Shown one piece after another: positions 41,736 through 50,429 of a DNA stretch of 64,000 bases. The stretch is from Leucobacter sp. 7(1). Lineage in GTDB: Bacteria; Actinomycetota; Actinomycetes; Actinomycetales; Microbacteriaceae. The stretch lies in NCBI RefSeq assembly GCF_900163635.1, contig NZ_FUID01000002.1:62001-126000 (forward strand). The letters run 5' to 3'. The first letter of the stretch is position 1. Each line of letters begins with the position of its first letter. The notes beneath the pieces are model-generated. The model worked only from the letters and a program-made list of their open reading frames with translations. It ran no database searches and was not told the origin of the DNA. The translations under genes were made by a program, and so were the position numbers.

Positions 41736-43660
41736 GACCGGGCATCCGCCCGCCCCCGCGGCACCCCGGCGAGCGCCTCGGCAAGCGCCCCGGGCAGCTC
41801 GGAGACCCCCGTGACCCTGCGCACGCCATCGCCGAGCGCAGCCATACCCGGCGCGGATCCGATCCCGATGCCCACGAGCTCAAGACCGCGCGCCCGCATC
41901 TCTCCAACGACCCGCTGCAGCTCGGCCGGATCATCGCAGTCCCCATCTCCAATGAGGATCACAAGCCGCCGCGGCAGGCGACGCCGTGACCGCGCGTGCT
42001 CAGCGGCTCTCCCCAGTGGGGCGCCCAGCTCGACCGCCGCGGCCCGAAGCGCCGCGGCGGTGTCCGTCCGCCCACTCGCACCCCGCACCGCGGTGTGCAG
42101 CACAGCCCGTGTGCCCTCATCAACGGAGCGGCGCAGCGGGGCGATCACCCGCGGCGCCTCGTCGAACACAATCACCCCGGCGCGCACCGATGCTCCCACC
42201 GTGATCGCGTGCTGCTGTTCGAGGCGCGCAATATCTCGCGCCACAGCACCGAGCGACTCCAGCATCACGAGCCCCGCGTCGGCACACGCCTCGGACACGG
42301 GGCCCCGCATCGAGGCAGACCGGTCGAGCACGAGCAGGGCATCGACGCTGCCCCAAGCGTCACCATCGCGGGCACGCAGCGCGCGAGTGCGAAAGGCCGC
42401 GGGCCGGGCAATGCCCGCACGCACCTCGGTCACTGTCGTCGCGAGGCGCTCCGGGAATATGGCACCCCCCTCGGTTGCGGGCAACCGTGAGAACACTCGT
42501 CGGTGCCGCAGGCCGTGCGCCAGCACCGCACGCCACACCTCTCGGACCCGGGCGATTTCGGGGCGCAGGCGCTCGGCTCGGGCACGATACTCGCTGAGGC
42601 TCGCGTCCTCCACGCCGCGCTCGCGGCCGAGGCCAGATCCGGCCGCCCCGGGCGCGATGTCCCCTGCTGTCGCGGTAATCCCTTCGGGCAACTCTCCGCC
42701 GCCGATCGCGTTGCGGGCCGGAAGTGGCAGCTCGATGAGGGTTGTCGGCGGCACCTCGGACTGGATCTCGGTGAGCGCGGCGGGATCGAATTGCGCGGTG
42801 GTGCGCTGCGCCCCCGCAGCCGGCGCCTCGTCGGGAGATGGCACCTCCGCGTTCGTCATGTTCCCGGCGTCGCCCGAATTCAGCTCACCGGCACCCAGCT
42901 CAGAGGCGCCGGCACCGGAACTGTCTCCGAGCCCGAGCTCGGCCCCGTCCGCGGGCGGTGCTTCCGGCCCGAGCGCTGCGCTGTCGCCACGATCGGAGAG
43001 CCCTCGCCCCAACTGCGCACGGAGCCGCTGCAGCGGCGGCACGAGCACGGCGAGTGCACGATCGAGATGCTCGACTGGAGAGCGATCAGGCTCGCCCCCC
43101 AGGACTCGGCGCACCACATCCGCAGGAACTTCAGACTCCCGAGTGGGGTGGCCGCCGAGAAGTCGCGTAAGTTCGGCAGTCACCGGATCGTCGACGCGCA
43201 CAGACTCGGCACCGGCGCTCAGGCGCAGCAGCGCGCCGTTCCACTGCTGCTCGATCGGGCGGTCACGCAGATCCTCGGGCACACCGCGCAGCGTGGCGTC
43301 GCGGAGGCGACCCCGAAACCCCGGCATCGCCGCACACAGTTCGGCGCCGGCCTGCGCCCGTTCAATCACCGTGAGCAGGGGGTCAAGCTCCGGACAGCGC
43401 TCAGACAGCACGGCGCGTCGATGCGCGCGGCCGGGGGCCAGGCGCGGCGACCGGATCCCGGCCCAGAAATCGCGGAGGGCAAGCACCGCCGCATCCGCAT
43501 CGGTGATGCCCCGCACGCGGAAGTACCCGAGCCCCACGGTGACGCGGGTGGCCGTCAGCTCCCAGGTCTCGGATTCCGTCACCACCACGTCGAGCCCCAG
43601 GAGCCGGCCCGCGCTCCGGAGCTGCGCTTCGAGGGAAGACTGCGGCCTCATCGGGTCCAC
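41732..43660 (-). CDS. VWA domain protein, partner of the MoxR-type ATPase
   Basis: 642-aa protein with a C-terminal von Willebrand A domain (residues about 435-630) with a full MIDAS: DRSASM, the Thr of GRTDTA, and GDGDCDD. The N-terminal half is a helical region with a Gly/Asp-rich stretch around residues 210-330. Layout matches the VWA partners of MoxR AAA ATPases (CobT/BchD/NorD-like). Overlaps the ATPase gene by 13 bp. Such pairs remodel or load metals or cofactors into target enzymes; the target here is unknown. Confidence 0.88.
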   Translation of the reverse strand: MDPMRPQSSLEAQLRSAGRLLGLDVVVTESETWELTATRVTVGLGYFRVRGITDADAAVLALRDFWAGIRSPRLAPGRAHRRAVLSERCPELDPLLTVIERAQAGAELCAAMPGFRGRLRDATLRGVPEDLRDRPIEQQWNGALLRLSAGAESVRVDDPVTAELTRLLGGHPTRESEVPADVVRRVLGGEPDRSPVEHLDRALAVLVPPLQRLRAQLGRGLSDRGDSAALGPEAPPADGAELGLGDSSGAGASELGAGELNSGDAGNMTNAEVPSPDEAPAAGAQRTTAQFDPAALTEIQSEVPPTTLIELPLPARNAIGGGELPEGITATAGDIAPGAAGSGLGRERGVEDASLSEYRARAERLRPEIARVREVWRAVLAHGLRHRRVFSRLPATEGGAIFPERLATTVTEVRAGIARPAAFRTRALRARDGDAWGSVDALLVLDRSASMRGPVSEACADAGLVMLESLGAVARDIARLEQQHAITVGASVRAGVIVFDEAPRVIAPLRRSVDEGTRAVLHTAVRGASGRTDTAAALRAAAVELGAPLGRAAEHARSRRRLPRRLVILIGDGDCDDPAELQRVVGEMRARGLELVGIGIGSAPGMAALGDGVRRVTGVSELPGALAEALAGVPRGRADARS

Positions 43661-45138
43661 CGCACGCCCTGCCCCTCAAGGATCAGGGCGAGGGTACGCC
43701 GGTCTTCGGGGTGCATCACCCCGTCCGCAAAGCGGGTGAGCGTCGTGTGCAGCGCGTCTGCCGTGCCCTCGAGTGCGACCCGCTGCAGGAGCGCCACGAG
43801 GGTGCGCGGCGCGATCACCGTCTCGGCAAGCCCCGGCTCCTGATCGGCGCGCTGCTCCGTCGTGAGATAGCGCTCAAACCCCTCCCCGTGGTGACCCGAA
43901 AACACCTGCTGGCTCACAAACGCGGCACGGGCAACGAGCTCAATGTGCTCTGCGGACAGGCCAGTCGGGAGCTCGCCGAGATCCGTCGCGATTGCCGCCG
44001 TGGCGAGCAGGGCGTTGTCTCGCGGGAACTCCGTGTAGCCCCGGTCCGCGTCCGGGTAGCGCACCCGGAACGTGTTCGCGCCGAAGCGGTTCACGAGTTC
44101 CGCGCTCAGCGGTTCGATCCCCCGGTACCGGTGCGGAGCGTGCTCATTGGCTGTGGCGATGATGGTGAAGCCCGGGGCAATCCGGACGCGCTCGCCCGAG
44201 CCCTCCTGCACCGCAAATTCGGCACCCGGTCTGAGCTGCAGGATCCGATTGAGACGCTTCAGAAACTCCGCGGGCATCGCGTTCACTTCGTCGAGGATCA
44301 GCGGCCGCCCCTCCCGCATGGCGCGCAGCAGCGGGCCGGGTTCAAACACCGTCAACGTGGCCCCACGCTCACCGCGCAACTCGTGCGTGCCAATGAGCTG
44401 GGCGGCGGAGATATCGCCATAGCCGGACACAAACTCAGGCGGACGGCCAGTGCGCGTCGCGAGCGCCTCCGCGAGCGCGGTCTTCGCCCCTCCCGTCTCC
44501 CCGATGAGAAGCAGTGGTGCCCCCGAATAGAGGGCGGGGAGGGCGCCGCGAATCACCCGGCGCATCTGATCGCTGAGGAGCAGCCCGCTGCGCAGCTGCC
44601 GCTGCGCTTCCCGCACACGAAGCGCAGCGAGCGCGCTGGCCACCCCAGCGGGCAGCCGTCGCGACGTGCCGTCATGGGTGTCACCCGCCTCGGCGCCGAG
44701 CACCGCACGCTGTTCCGCGGGCGTCAGCGTGCGTCCGGCCGCGGCAGCGTGCGCGACGAGGGCCGCGGCGGCATCCCGCGCTTCCTCGGCGTGCATTTCG
44801 CGCCGGTGCTCAGCAACCGCCGCGCGCAGGATCCGCGCACGCTCAGTGAGCGCTCGGGGAAGCGCCCCCGCCACGAGCGCGGGATCGGCGGCGAGCGCGG
44901 TCAATCGTGCGCGAAGCTCGCGGGTGGCGGAAATCCCCAACCTGATCGCGTGAGTGAATCCCGCGCGCTCAGTGTCGCCGCCCCCGGGGTGCGCGAGCAG
45001 CCGCGCGAGCTCTTCGGGGACGCCGCCGGCCGCGGCCCAGTCGACACGAAGCGCGCGCTGCGTCTGCCGCAACTGCGTCGCGACCGTGCGGAGTTCCGTG
45101 AGGAGCGCCTCGGTGCTGAGCTGGACGTGCAGCATCAT
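43648..45138 (-). CDS. MoxR-family AAA ATPase
   Basis: 496-aa AAA ATPase. Walker A GETGGAKTALAE (about residue 212), Walker B LILDEVNAMP, sensor region IIATANEHAP, and the linker segment NRFGANTFRVRYPDADRGYT. The N-terminal 170 residues are an additional alpha-helical domain (LRTVATQLRQTQRALRVDW), which most short MoxR proteins lack. It overlaps the DegT gene by 4 bp upstream and the VWA gene downstream. Confidence 0.9.
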   Translation of the reverse strand: MMLHVQLSTEALLTELRTVATQLRQTQRALRVDWAAAGGVPEELARLLAHPGGGDTERAGFTHAIRLGISATRELRARLTALAADPALVAGALPRALTERARILRAAVAEHRREMHAEEARDAAAALVAHAAAAGRTLTPAEQRAVLGAEAGDTHDGTSRRLPAGVASALAALRVREAQRQLRSGLLLSDQMRRVIRGALPALYSGAPLLLIGETGGAKTALAEALATRTGRPPEFVSGYGDISAAQLIGTHELRGERGATLTVFEPGPLLRAMREGRPLILDEVNAMPAEFLKRLNRILQLRPGAEFAVQEGSGERVRIAPGFTIIATANEHAPHRYRGIEPLSAELVNRFGANTFRVRYPDADRGYTEFPRDNALLATAAIATDLGELPTGLSAEHIELVARAAFVSQQVFSGHHGEGFERYLTTEQRADQEPGLAETVIAPRTLVALLQRVALEGTADALHTTLTRFADGVMHPEDRRTLALILEGQGVRWTR

Positions 45139-46292
45139 GCCCCCGCCGCCATGACCGCGCTGACCCCCGCGACGATACGGTCGAGGTCACCCGCCGTGAG
45201 CGAGGGATGCACGGGGAGCGAAAGCACCTCGGCGGCGGCGCGATCGGACTCTGGAAGCTCGTGCGCGGGCGCGAATTGCCCCAGCGATGGCAGTCGGTGG
45301 TTGGGGATCGGATAGTACACGCCTGTCGCCACCCCGTGTTCGTCGCGGAGCGCCGCCCGTATGTTGTCACGTTCCGCGGCCGGAACGCGGACCGTGTACT
45401 GGTGATACACGTGCGTGGCCTCCGGGGCGATGCGCGGCACTGTCAGTCCCGGCAGCGTGGCCAGTTCCCTGTCAAAAAACGCGGCGTGGCTTCGCCGGGT
45501 GTGTGTCCAGTCGTCAACCTTGCGCAGTTGCACGCGTCCCACGGCGGCGTGCACATCACTCATCCGGGCGTTGAAGCCGATGACCTCATTGGCATACTGG
45601 GTCTCCATCCCCTGGTTACGGAGCAGCCGAAGCCGCCGCGCGGTCTCCTGCGTGCGGCACGACACCATGCCGCCCTCGATCGCGGTCATGTTTTTCGTCG
45701 GGTAGAGGCTGAACATCGCGAACTCGCCGAAGCTTCCCACGGGCTGCCCGTTCCAGCGCGCACCGTGCGCCTGCGCGGCGTCCTCAAAGAGGGCGATGCC
45801 GTGTTCCGTGGCGATGGCGTGCATCGCGTCGACCTGGAACGGGTGGCCGTACAGGTGCACCGGCATCACCCCCGCGGTGCGCTCGGTAATCGCCGCGCGC
45901 ACCGCGGCCGGGTCGAGCGTGAAGTGTGTGGGCTCGATGTCCGCGAACACCGGTGTAGCCCCGGTCAATGCGACTGAGTTCGCGACGGCGGCGAAGGTGA
46001 AAGAGGGAACGATCACCTCGTCGCCGGGGCCAATCCCGCTTGCGAGGAGGCCGAGGTGTTGCCCGCTCGTGCCGGAGTTCAGTGCGACTGTCGGCCGCCC
46101 CGCAACGAAGTGTTCCGAAAACTCACGCTCGAATGCAGCGACCTCCGGCCCCTGCGCGAGCATGCCCGAGAGCAGCACGTTGTGCACCGCGAGTCGTTCT
46201 TCGTGACCGATCAGGGGCTTGGCCGCGGGGATCAGTGTGGGTGCGGGAGCCGCTGCGGGATCCGCTATGGGGGTCGTAGTTGGGGGTGTCAT
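45135..46292 (-). CDS. DegT/DnrJ/EryC1/StrS family aminotransferase
   Basis: 385-aa PLP enzyme. ATG 46292 is chosen because GGAGG lies 7 nt upstream; an in-frame ATG at 46343 has none. Typical elements are ALNSGTSGQHLGLLASGIGP, VPSFTFAAVANSVALTGATP, FEDAAQAHGARWNG, and the PLP lysine in SLYPTKNMTAIEGGM. Enzymes of this family make amino sugars or amino cyclitols. Here it leads an operon with MoxR and VWA genes, divergent from pyridoxal kinase. Confidence 0.92.
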   Translation of the reverse strand: MTPPTTTPIADPAAAPAPTLIPAAKPLIGHEERLAVHNVLLSGMLAQGPEVAAFEREFSEHFVAGRPTVALNSGTSGQHLGLLASGIGPGDEVIVPSFTFAAVANSVALTGATPVFADIEPTHFTLDPAAVRAAITERTAGVMPVHLYGHPFQVDAMHAIATEHGIALFEDAAQAHGARWNGQPVGSFGEFAMFSLYPTKNMTAIEGGMVSCRTQETARRLRLLRNQGMETQYANEVIGFNARMSDVHAAVGRVQLRKVDDWTHTRRSHAAFFDRELATLPGLTVPRIAPEATHVYHQYTVRVPAAERDNIRAALRDEHGVATGVYYPIPNHRLPSLGQFAPAHELPESDRAAAEVLSLPVHPSLTAGDLDRIVAGVSAVMAAGA

Positions 46293-46338
46293 TGTGGTGC
46301 CTCCGCGTGTGTTCGAGTCGATCGCAAACTTTGTCACA

Positions 46339-46367
46339 GCCATGATAGCGTTTGTCCTATGTCAAAG
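46339..46367 (+). promoter_or_regulatory. Start-codon-spanning regulatory element, copy C (pyridoxal kinase)
   Basis: Same placement as copies A and B, with extended -10 TGATAGCGT and TTTGTC-CTAT-GTCAAA (one mismatch in the arms). It lies in the divergent region that also drives the DegT operon. A second TTTGTC is at 46330-46335. Confidence 0.65.
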
Positions 46368-47276
46368 ACTGGTCAGCTTGATCGCGTGTTCGGACAGAGC
46401 TCCGCAGCGCCGCCCCAGACGCCGCCGGGGAGGATCGCGCTGCGCGTTGCCGAGGCGTCCGCGCTGGAACTCGATCCACGTCCCGCTCAGATCCTGAACT
46501 TCGGATCGCAGCTCCTTCACGGCACGGTGGGCCTCCCCGCGAGCCGCCGCGTGACCGAGGCCGCTGGCGTGCGCACGATCGACATTCCCACGGTTCTGCT
46601 CAGCGTGATCCCGCATTTTGACGCGGTGCACCACCTCGACGTCCCGGCCGAGTGGATCGCACGAGCCCTGCGGGATCTCGACGGAGCCGGCGCGCTCAGG
46701 GAACTCCGGCTTGTCACCTCGGGCTACCTCGCGTCCCCCGCACAGACCGCGGCAGTTGCGGCCGCCGTTCGCTCCGCCGATTCGGAGATCCCGTTGCTGC
46801 TCGACCCCACGCTCGGGGACACCGAGCTTGGGTTCTACACCGATCCCGCACTCGTTGGAGCGCTCCGCAGTGAACTCGTCCCGCTCGCCACAGGGCTCAC
46901 CCCCAACCTGTTCGAACTGGCGCATCTCAGCGGCGCCCCGCTCGACTCGCTCACCTCACCCACCCCCATCGCCCGGGCCGCACGTTCGCTCATCACCGCC
47001 CGCACCCAGTGGGTTGTCGTGACAGGTGTGCGCTCCCCCGTCACGACAAGCGTCGGAGAGGTGATCGTCACCGCAACCGAGCACTGTGCGCACTGGCACG
47101 CACCACTCCGGACCAGCGCGAAGGGGCTCGGCGACACCTTCACCGCCGCCCTCGCGGTCGAACTCAGCGCAATGATGCCCGCGGTGTTTCCAGACCTTTC
47201 CCACCTCGCCGCCGCCGTGGATGTCGCTGCTGAGACTGTCCGGCGTGCCACCGCCCACCCCTACCCGCTCAGCTAG
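46359..47276 (+). CDS. Pyridoxal kinase
   Basis: 305-aa ribokinase-superfamily enzyme phosphorylating pyridoxal/pyridoxine for PLP salvage. It has ILNFGSQLLHGTVGLPASRR near the start, LRLVTSGYLASPAQ, LLLDPTLGDTELGFY, LTPNLFELAHLSG and the catalytic Asp in GLGDTFTAALAVE. Unusually, residues before about 45 are not part of the core fold. It is followed 9 bp later by serC. Confidence 0.9.
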   Translation: MSKTGQLDRVFGQSSAAPPQTPPGRIALRVAEASALELDPRPAQILNFGSQLLHGTVGLPASRRVTEAAGVRTIDIPTVLLSVIPHFDAVHHLDVPAEWIARALRDLDGAGALRELRLVTSGYLASPAQTAAVAAAVRSADSEIPLLLDPTLGDTELGFYTDPALVGALRSELVPLATGLTPNLFELAHLSGAPLDSLTSPTPIARAARSLITARTQWVVVTGVRSPVTTSVGEVIVTATEHCAHWHAPLRTSAKGLGDTFTAALAVELSAMMPAVFPDLSHLAAAVDVAAETVRRATAHPYPLS

Positions 47277-47285
47277 GAGACCCGC

Positions 47286-48410
47286 ATGACAATCACAATT
47301 CCGCGTCACCTCCTCCCCGCGGACGGCCGCTTCGGCAGCGGGCCCTCGCGGCTACGCCCGTCACAATTGCACTATCTGCGCCAGGCGGACCCCGGAATCC
47401 TCGGCACGTCTCATCGCCAAGCCCCGGTTCGTTCCCTCGTCGCGCGGATTCAAGAGCAACTTCTGACCCTCTTCCGAGCCCCGGCGGGCTACGAAGTTGT
47501 GCTCGGCAATGGCGGGGCCACGGCGTTCTGGGACATCATCACGTATGGTCTGATCGAGCACCGCGCCCAGTGCCTCGACTTTGGCGTGTTCGGCGGCCGC
47601 CTCGCCCGTGCCGCTGCGGCCCCCTGGCTCACCGCCCCCGATGTCCGCACTGCGCGACACGGTGAGCTCATTGCCCCCGAGCGCGTCTCCGGCATCGATC
47701 TCTATGCCTGGCCCGAGAACGAGACCTCGACGGGTGTCGCGGCCCCCGTCCACCGCGTCGCCCCCTCGATCGATGCGCTCACCGTGATCGATGCGACGAG
47801 TTCTGCCGGCGGCATGGAGTTCGATGCCGAACAGGTTGACGTCTATTACTTTGCCCCACAAAAGAGCCTCGGCTCGGACGGCGGACTCTGGCTGGCTCTG
47901 CTCTCTCCGGCTGCGATCGAGCGCGCGGAGCGTATTGCCGCGAGCGGCCGCTACATCCCCGAGTTCCTGAGCCTTGGCGCCGCCATCACGAACTCACGCA
48001 AACACCAGACAACAAACACCCCAGCCCTCGCTACGCTCCTCCTCCTCGAGGCGCAACTCGAGTGGCTGCTCGGACAGGGCGGACTCTCGTGGGCGGCGGA
48101 GCGCACCCGCAGGAGCTCACAGCTCATCTACGACTGGGCGGAAGCCAGCCCCATCGCCGCACCGTTTGTGGCCCGACCGGCGCACCGCTCGCCCGTCACC
48201 GCGACAATTGAAATCTCCCCGCGCGTGAGCGTGCGCGACCTCTCACGCACGCTGCGCGCCAACGGCATCGTCGATATCGATGCGTACAGCGGAATCGGGA
48301 CCAATCAGCTCCGCGTGGCCACCTACGTGTCGGTCGAGCCCGACGAGGTCGCCCGCCTCCTGACCTGCATCGATGAAGTATTCCCGAGGCTTGTTGAATA
48401 TGCGTGCTAA
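47286..48410 (+). CDS. serC: Phosphoserine aminotransferase-like enzyme
   Basis: 374-aa class V aminotransferase. It has [35 protein letters not shown], and the PLP lysine in [22 protein letters not shown] lies 6 nt before ATG. Length and GTSHR motif fit phosphoserine transaminase of the actinobacterial type. It shares an operon with pyridoxal kinase, which makes its cofactor. Confidence 0.93.
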   Translation: MTITIPRHLLPADGRFGSGPSRLRPSQLHYLRQADPGILGTSHRQAPVRSLVARIQEQLLTLFRAPAGYEVVLGNGGATAFWDIITYGLIEHRAQCLDFGVFGGRLARAAAAPWLTAPDVRTARHGELIAPERVSGIDLYAWPENETSTGVAAPVHRVAPSIDALTVIDATSSAGGMEFDAEQVDVYYFAPQKSLGSDGGLWLALLSPAAIERAERIAASGRYIPEFLSLGAAITNSRKHQTTNTPALATLLLLEAQLEWLLGQGGLSWAAERTRRSSQLIYDWAEASPIAAPFVARPAHRSPVTATIEISPRVSVRDLSRTLRANGIVDIDAYSGIGTNQLRVATYVSVEPDEVARLLTCIDEVFPRLVEYAC

Positions 48411-50097
48411 GCAGACGCCCAGCGCGCCACCACGGGGGCGAATCGTGTCGTGGCTCACCTCAACCGACCACAAGGTGATCGGGTACTTCTACCTCGTGAG
48501 CTCGTTTGTGTGGTTCCTCGTGGGCGGCGTCCTCGCCCTCATCATCAGGCTGCAACTCTTCGCGCCCGGACTCGAAGTTGTGGCGACCAAGGAGCAGTAC
48601 AACCAGCTCTTTACGATGCACGGCACTATCATGCTGCTGTTGTTCGCGACCCCGCTCTTCACGGGCTTCGCGAACGTCATGTTGCCACTCCAAATTGGTG
48701 CTCCCGACGTCGCCTTCCCGCGCTTAAACGCCTTCTCGTTTTGGGTGTATACCTTCGGATCACTCATCACAGTCGGCGGCTTCGTTACCCCGCAGGGCTC
48801 GGCGTCGTTCGGCTGGTTCGCCTACGCGCCACTCTCCTCAGAGGTGTACTCGCCCGGGGTCGGCGGCAACCTGTGGGTGCTCGGACTCGCGCTCAGCGGC
48901 TTCGCGACGATCTTGGGTTCGGTGAACTTCATCACCACGCTCATCTGCATGCGCGCCCCGGGAATGACAATGTGGCGGATGCCAGTGTTCTCCTGGAACA
49001 TCATGGTGACCTCGATCCTCGTCCTTGTTGCGTTCCCGGTGCTCGCCGCGGCGCTGCTCGGTCTGGCGGCCGACCGGATCCTCGGAGCTCAGGTGTTCTC
49101 CGGGGAGGGCGGTGCGATCCTGTGGCAGCACCTCTTCTGGTTCTTCGGACACCCCGAGGTGTACATCATCGCCTTGCCATTTTTCGGGATCGTCTCGGAA
49201 ATCTTCCCGGTCTTCAGCCGGAAACCGATCTTTGGGTACAAGACCCTGATCTACGCGACAATTGCGATCGCCGCCCTGTCACTTACGGTGTGGGCGCACC
49301 ACATGTACGTCACCGGTTCCGTGCTGCTGCCGTTCTTCTCGCTGATGAGCATGCTGATCGCCGTCCCCACCGGGGTGAAAATCTACAACTGGATCGGCAC
49401 CATGTGGCGCGGGTCCATCACGTTCGAAACGCCCATGCTCTGGTCGCTCGGCTTCCTCGTGACCTTCGTCTTTGGCGGCCTCACCGGCGTGATCCTGGCG
49501 TCCCCACCCCTGGACTTCCACATCACCGATACCTACTTTGTCGTCGCTCACTTCCACTACGTCGTGTTCGGCACCGTGGTCTTCGCAATGTTTGCCGGCT
49601 TCTACTTCTGGTGGCCAAAGTGGACGGGGAAGCGTTTGAACGAGCGGCTCGGCAAGATCCATTTCTGGGTGCTGTTCATCGGCTTCCATATGACGTTCCT
49701 GATCCAGCACTGGCTCGGCGTGAAGGCGATGCCGCGGCGCTACTACAGCTACCTCCCGTCAGACGACGTCACCTGGATGAACCAGCTCTCCACAGTGGGC
49801 TCAATGATCCTGGCTGCGTCAATGCTGCCGTTCTTCCTGAACGTCTACATCACTGCCCGGCGCGCGCCTCGCGTCACGCACAACGACCCCTGGGGCTTCG
49901 GCCGCTCCCTCGAGTGGGCCACAACGTGCCCGCCCCCGCGTCACAACTTCGTGTCGATCCCGCGCATCCGCTCCGAATCCCCCGCCTTCGATCTGAACCA
50001 CCCGGAAGTGACAGCCGGGCCGCCGCCCGCGCCGGTACTCGATCCGGCACCCGCGCCGGAATCCGATCCGACATCCGAAAAAAGGAGATGGAGCTGA
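48400..50097 (+). CDS. ctaD: Cytochrome c oxidase subunit I (solitary copy)
   Basis: 565-aa 12-helix haem-copper oxidase subunit I. Ligand motifs are [12 protein letters not shown] (haem a His), [14 protein letters not shown] (CuB His and cross-linked Tyr), AHHMYV, and [10 protein letters not shown]. The start at 48400 overlaps serC by 11 bp; ATG 48373 is an alternative. None of subunits II, III or bc1 genes is adjacent, so this is probably a second, separately located copy. The C-terminus is Pro/Asp-rich. Confidence 0.93.
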   Translation: MRAKQTPSAPPRGRIVSWLTSTDHKVIGYFYLVSSFVWFLVGGVLALIIRLQLFAPGLEVVATKEQYNQLFTMHGTIMLLLFATPLFTGFANVMLPLQIGAPDVAFPRLNAFSFWVYTFGSLITVGGFVTPQGSASFGWFAYAPLSSEVYSPGVGGNLWVLGLALSGFATILGSVNFITTLICMRAPGMTMWRMPVFSWNIMVTSILVLVAFPVLAAALLGLAADRILGAQVFSGEGGAILWQHLFWFFGHPEVYIIALPFFGIVSEIFPVFSRKPIFGYKTLIYATIAIAALSLTVWAHHMYVTGSVLLPFFSLMSMLIAVPTGVKIYNWIGTMWRGSITFETPMLWSLGFLVTFVFGGLTGVILASPPLDFHITDTYFVVAHFHYVVFGTVVFAMFAGFYFWWPKWTGKRLNERLGKIHFWVLFIGFHMTFLIQHWLGVKAMPRRYYSYLPSDDVTWMNQLSTVGSMILAASMLPFFLNVYITARRAPRVTHNDPWGFGRSLEWATTCPPPRHNFVSIPRIRSESPAFDLNHPEVTAGPPPAPVLDPAPAPESDPTSEKRRWS

Positions 50098-50130
50098 GAC
50101 ACCAGGGGGGGTAGGCGTCCCAGCTCCATC
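50087..50130 (+). terminator. Terminator overlapping the ctaD stop
   Basis: A 14-bp stem with one mismatch (50087-50100 with 50117-50130) whose left arm covers the ctaD stop codon. No T tract; inferred from stem strength and position. Confidence 0.6.
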
Positions 50131-50429
50131 ACGGGGCCACAGCAGCGCGCGGATCGTCTGAGGCGATGACGCGATTGTCGCTCCTGTGCACTTGAGTGCA
50201 GATCAGCGGTGGTGCTGGGGAGCACCGGGGGGGGATTACTGACCTGTCTCAATTCTTCGGGCCGCTGGGGTGCGGCCTCAGAACCGATTCAAGCCGAGAT
50301 CCCGGCCACGAGCCCCTCCCGAGGCACGATTCGGTACCCGCAACCGAGCGAGTGCAGTAGTGCGCGGGCACCGCAGCTCCCTCCAGTGCCGATGTTCAGT
50401 AGCAGAGGACGCCGCTGTGCGCGGTCTGA
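50131..50429. other. Noncoding convergent spacer
   Basis: Between the ctaD terminator and the end of the first LAL gene I see no credible gene, RNA or repeat. Confidence 0.6.

Noticed and set aside
41811-45315. 642-aa and 534-aa plus-strand frames opposite the VWA and MoxR genes
   Set aside because: Antisense frames without recognisable domains, overlapping genes with MIDAS and Walker motifs.
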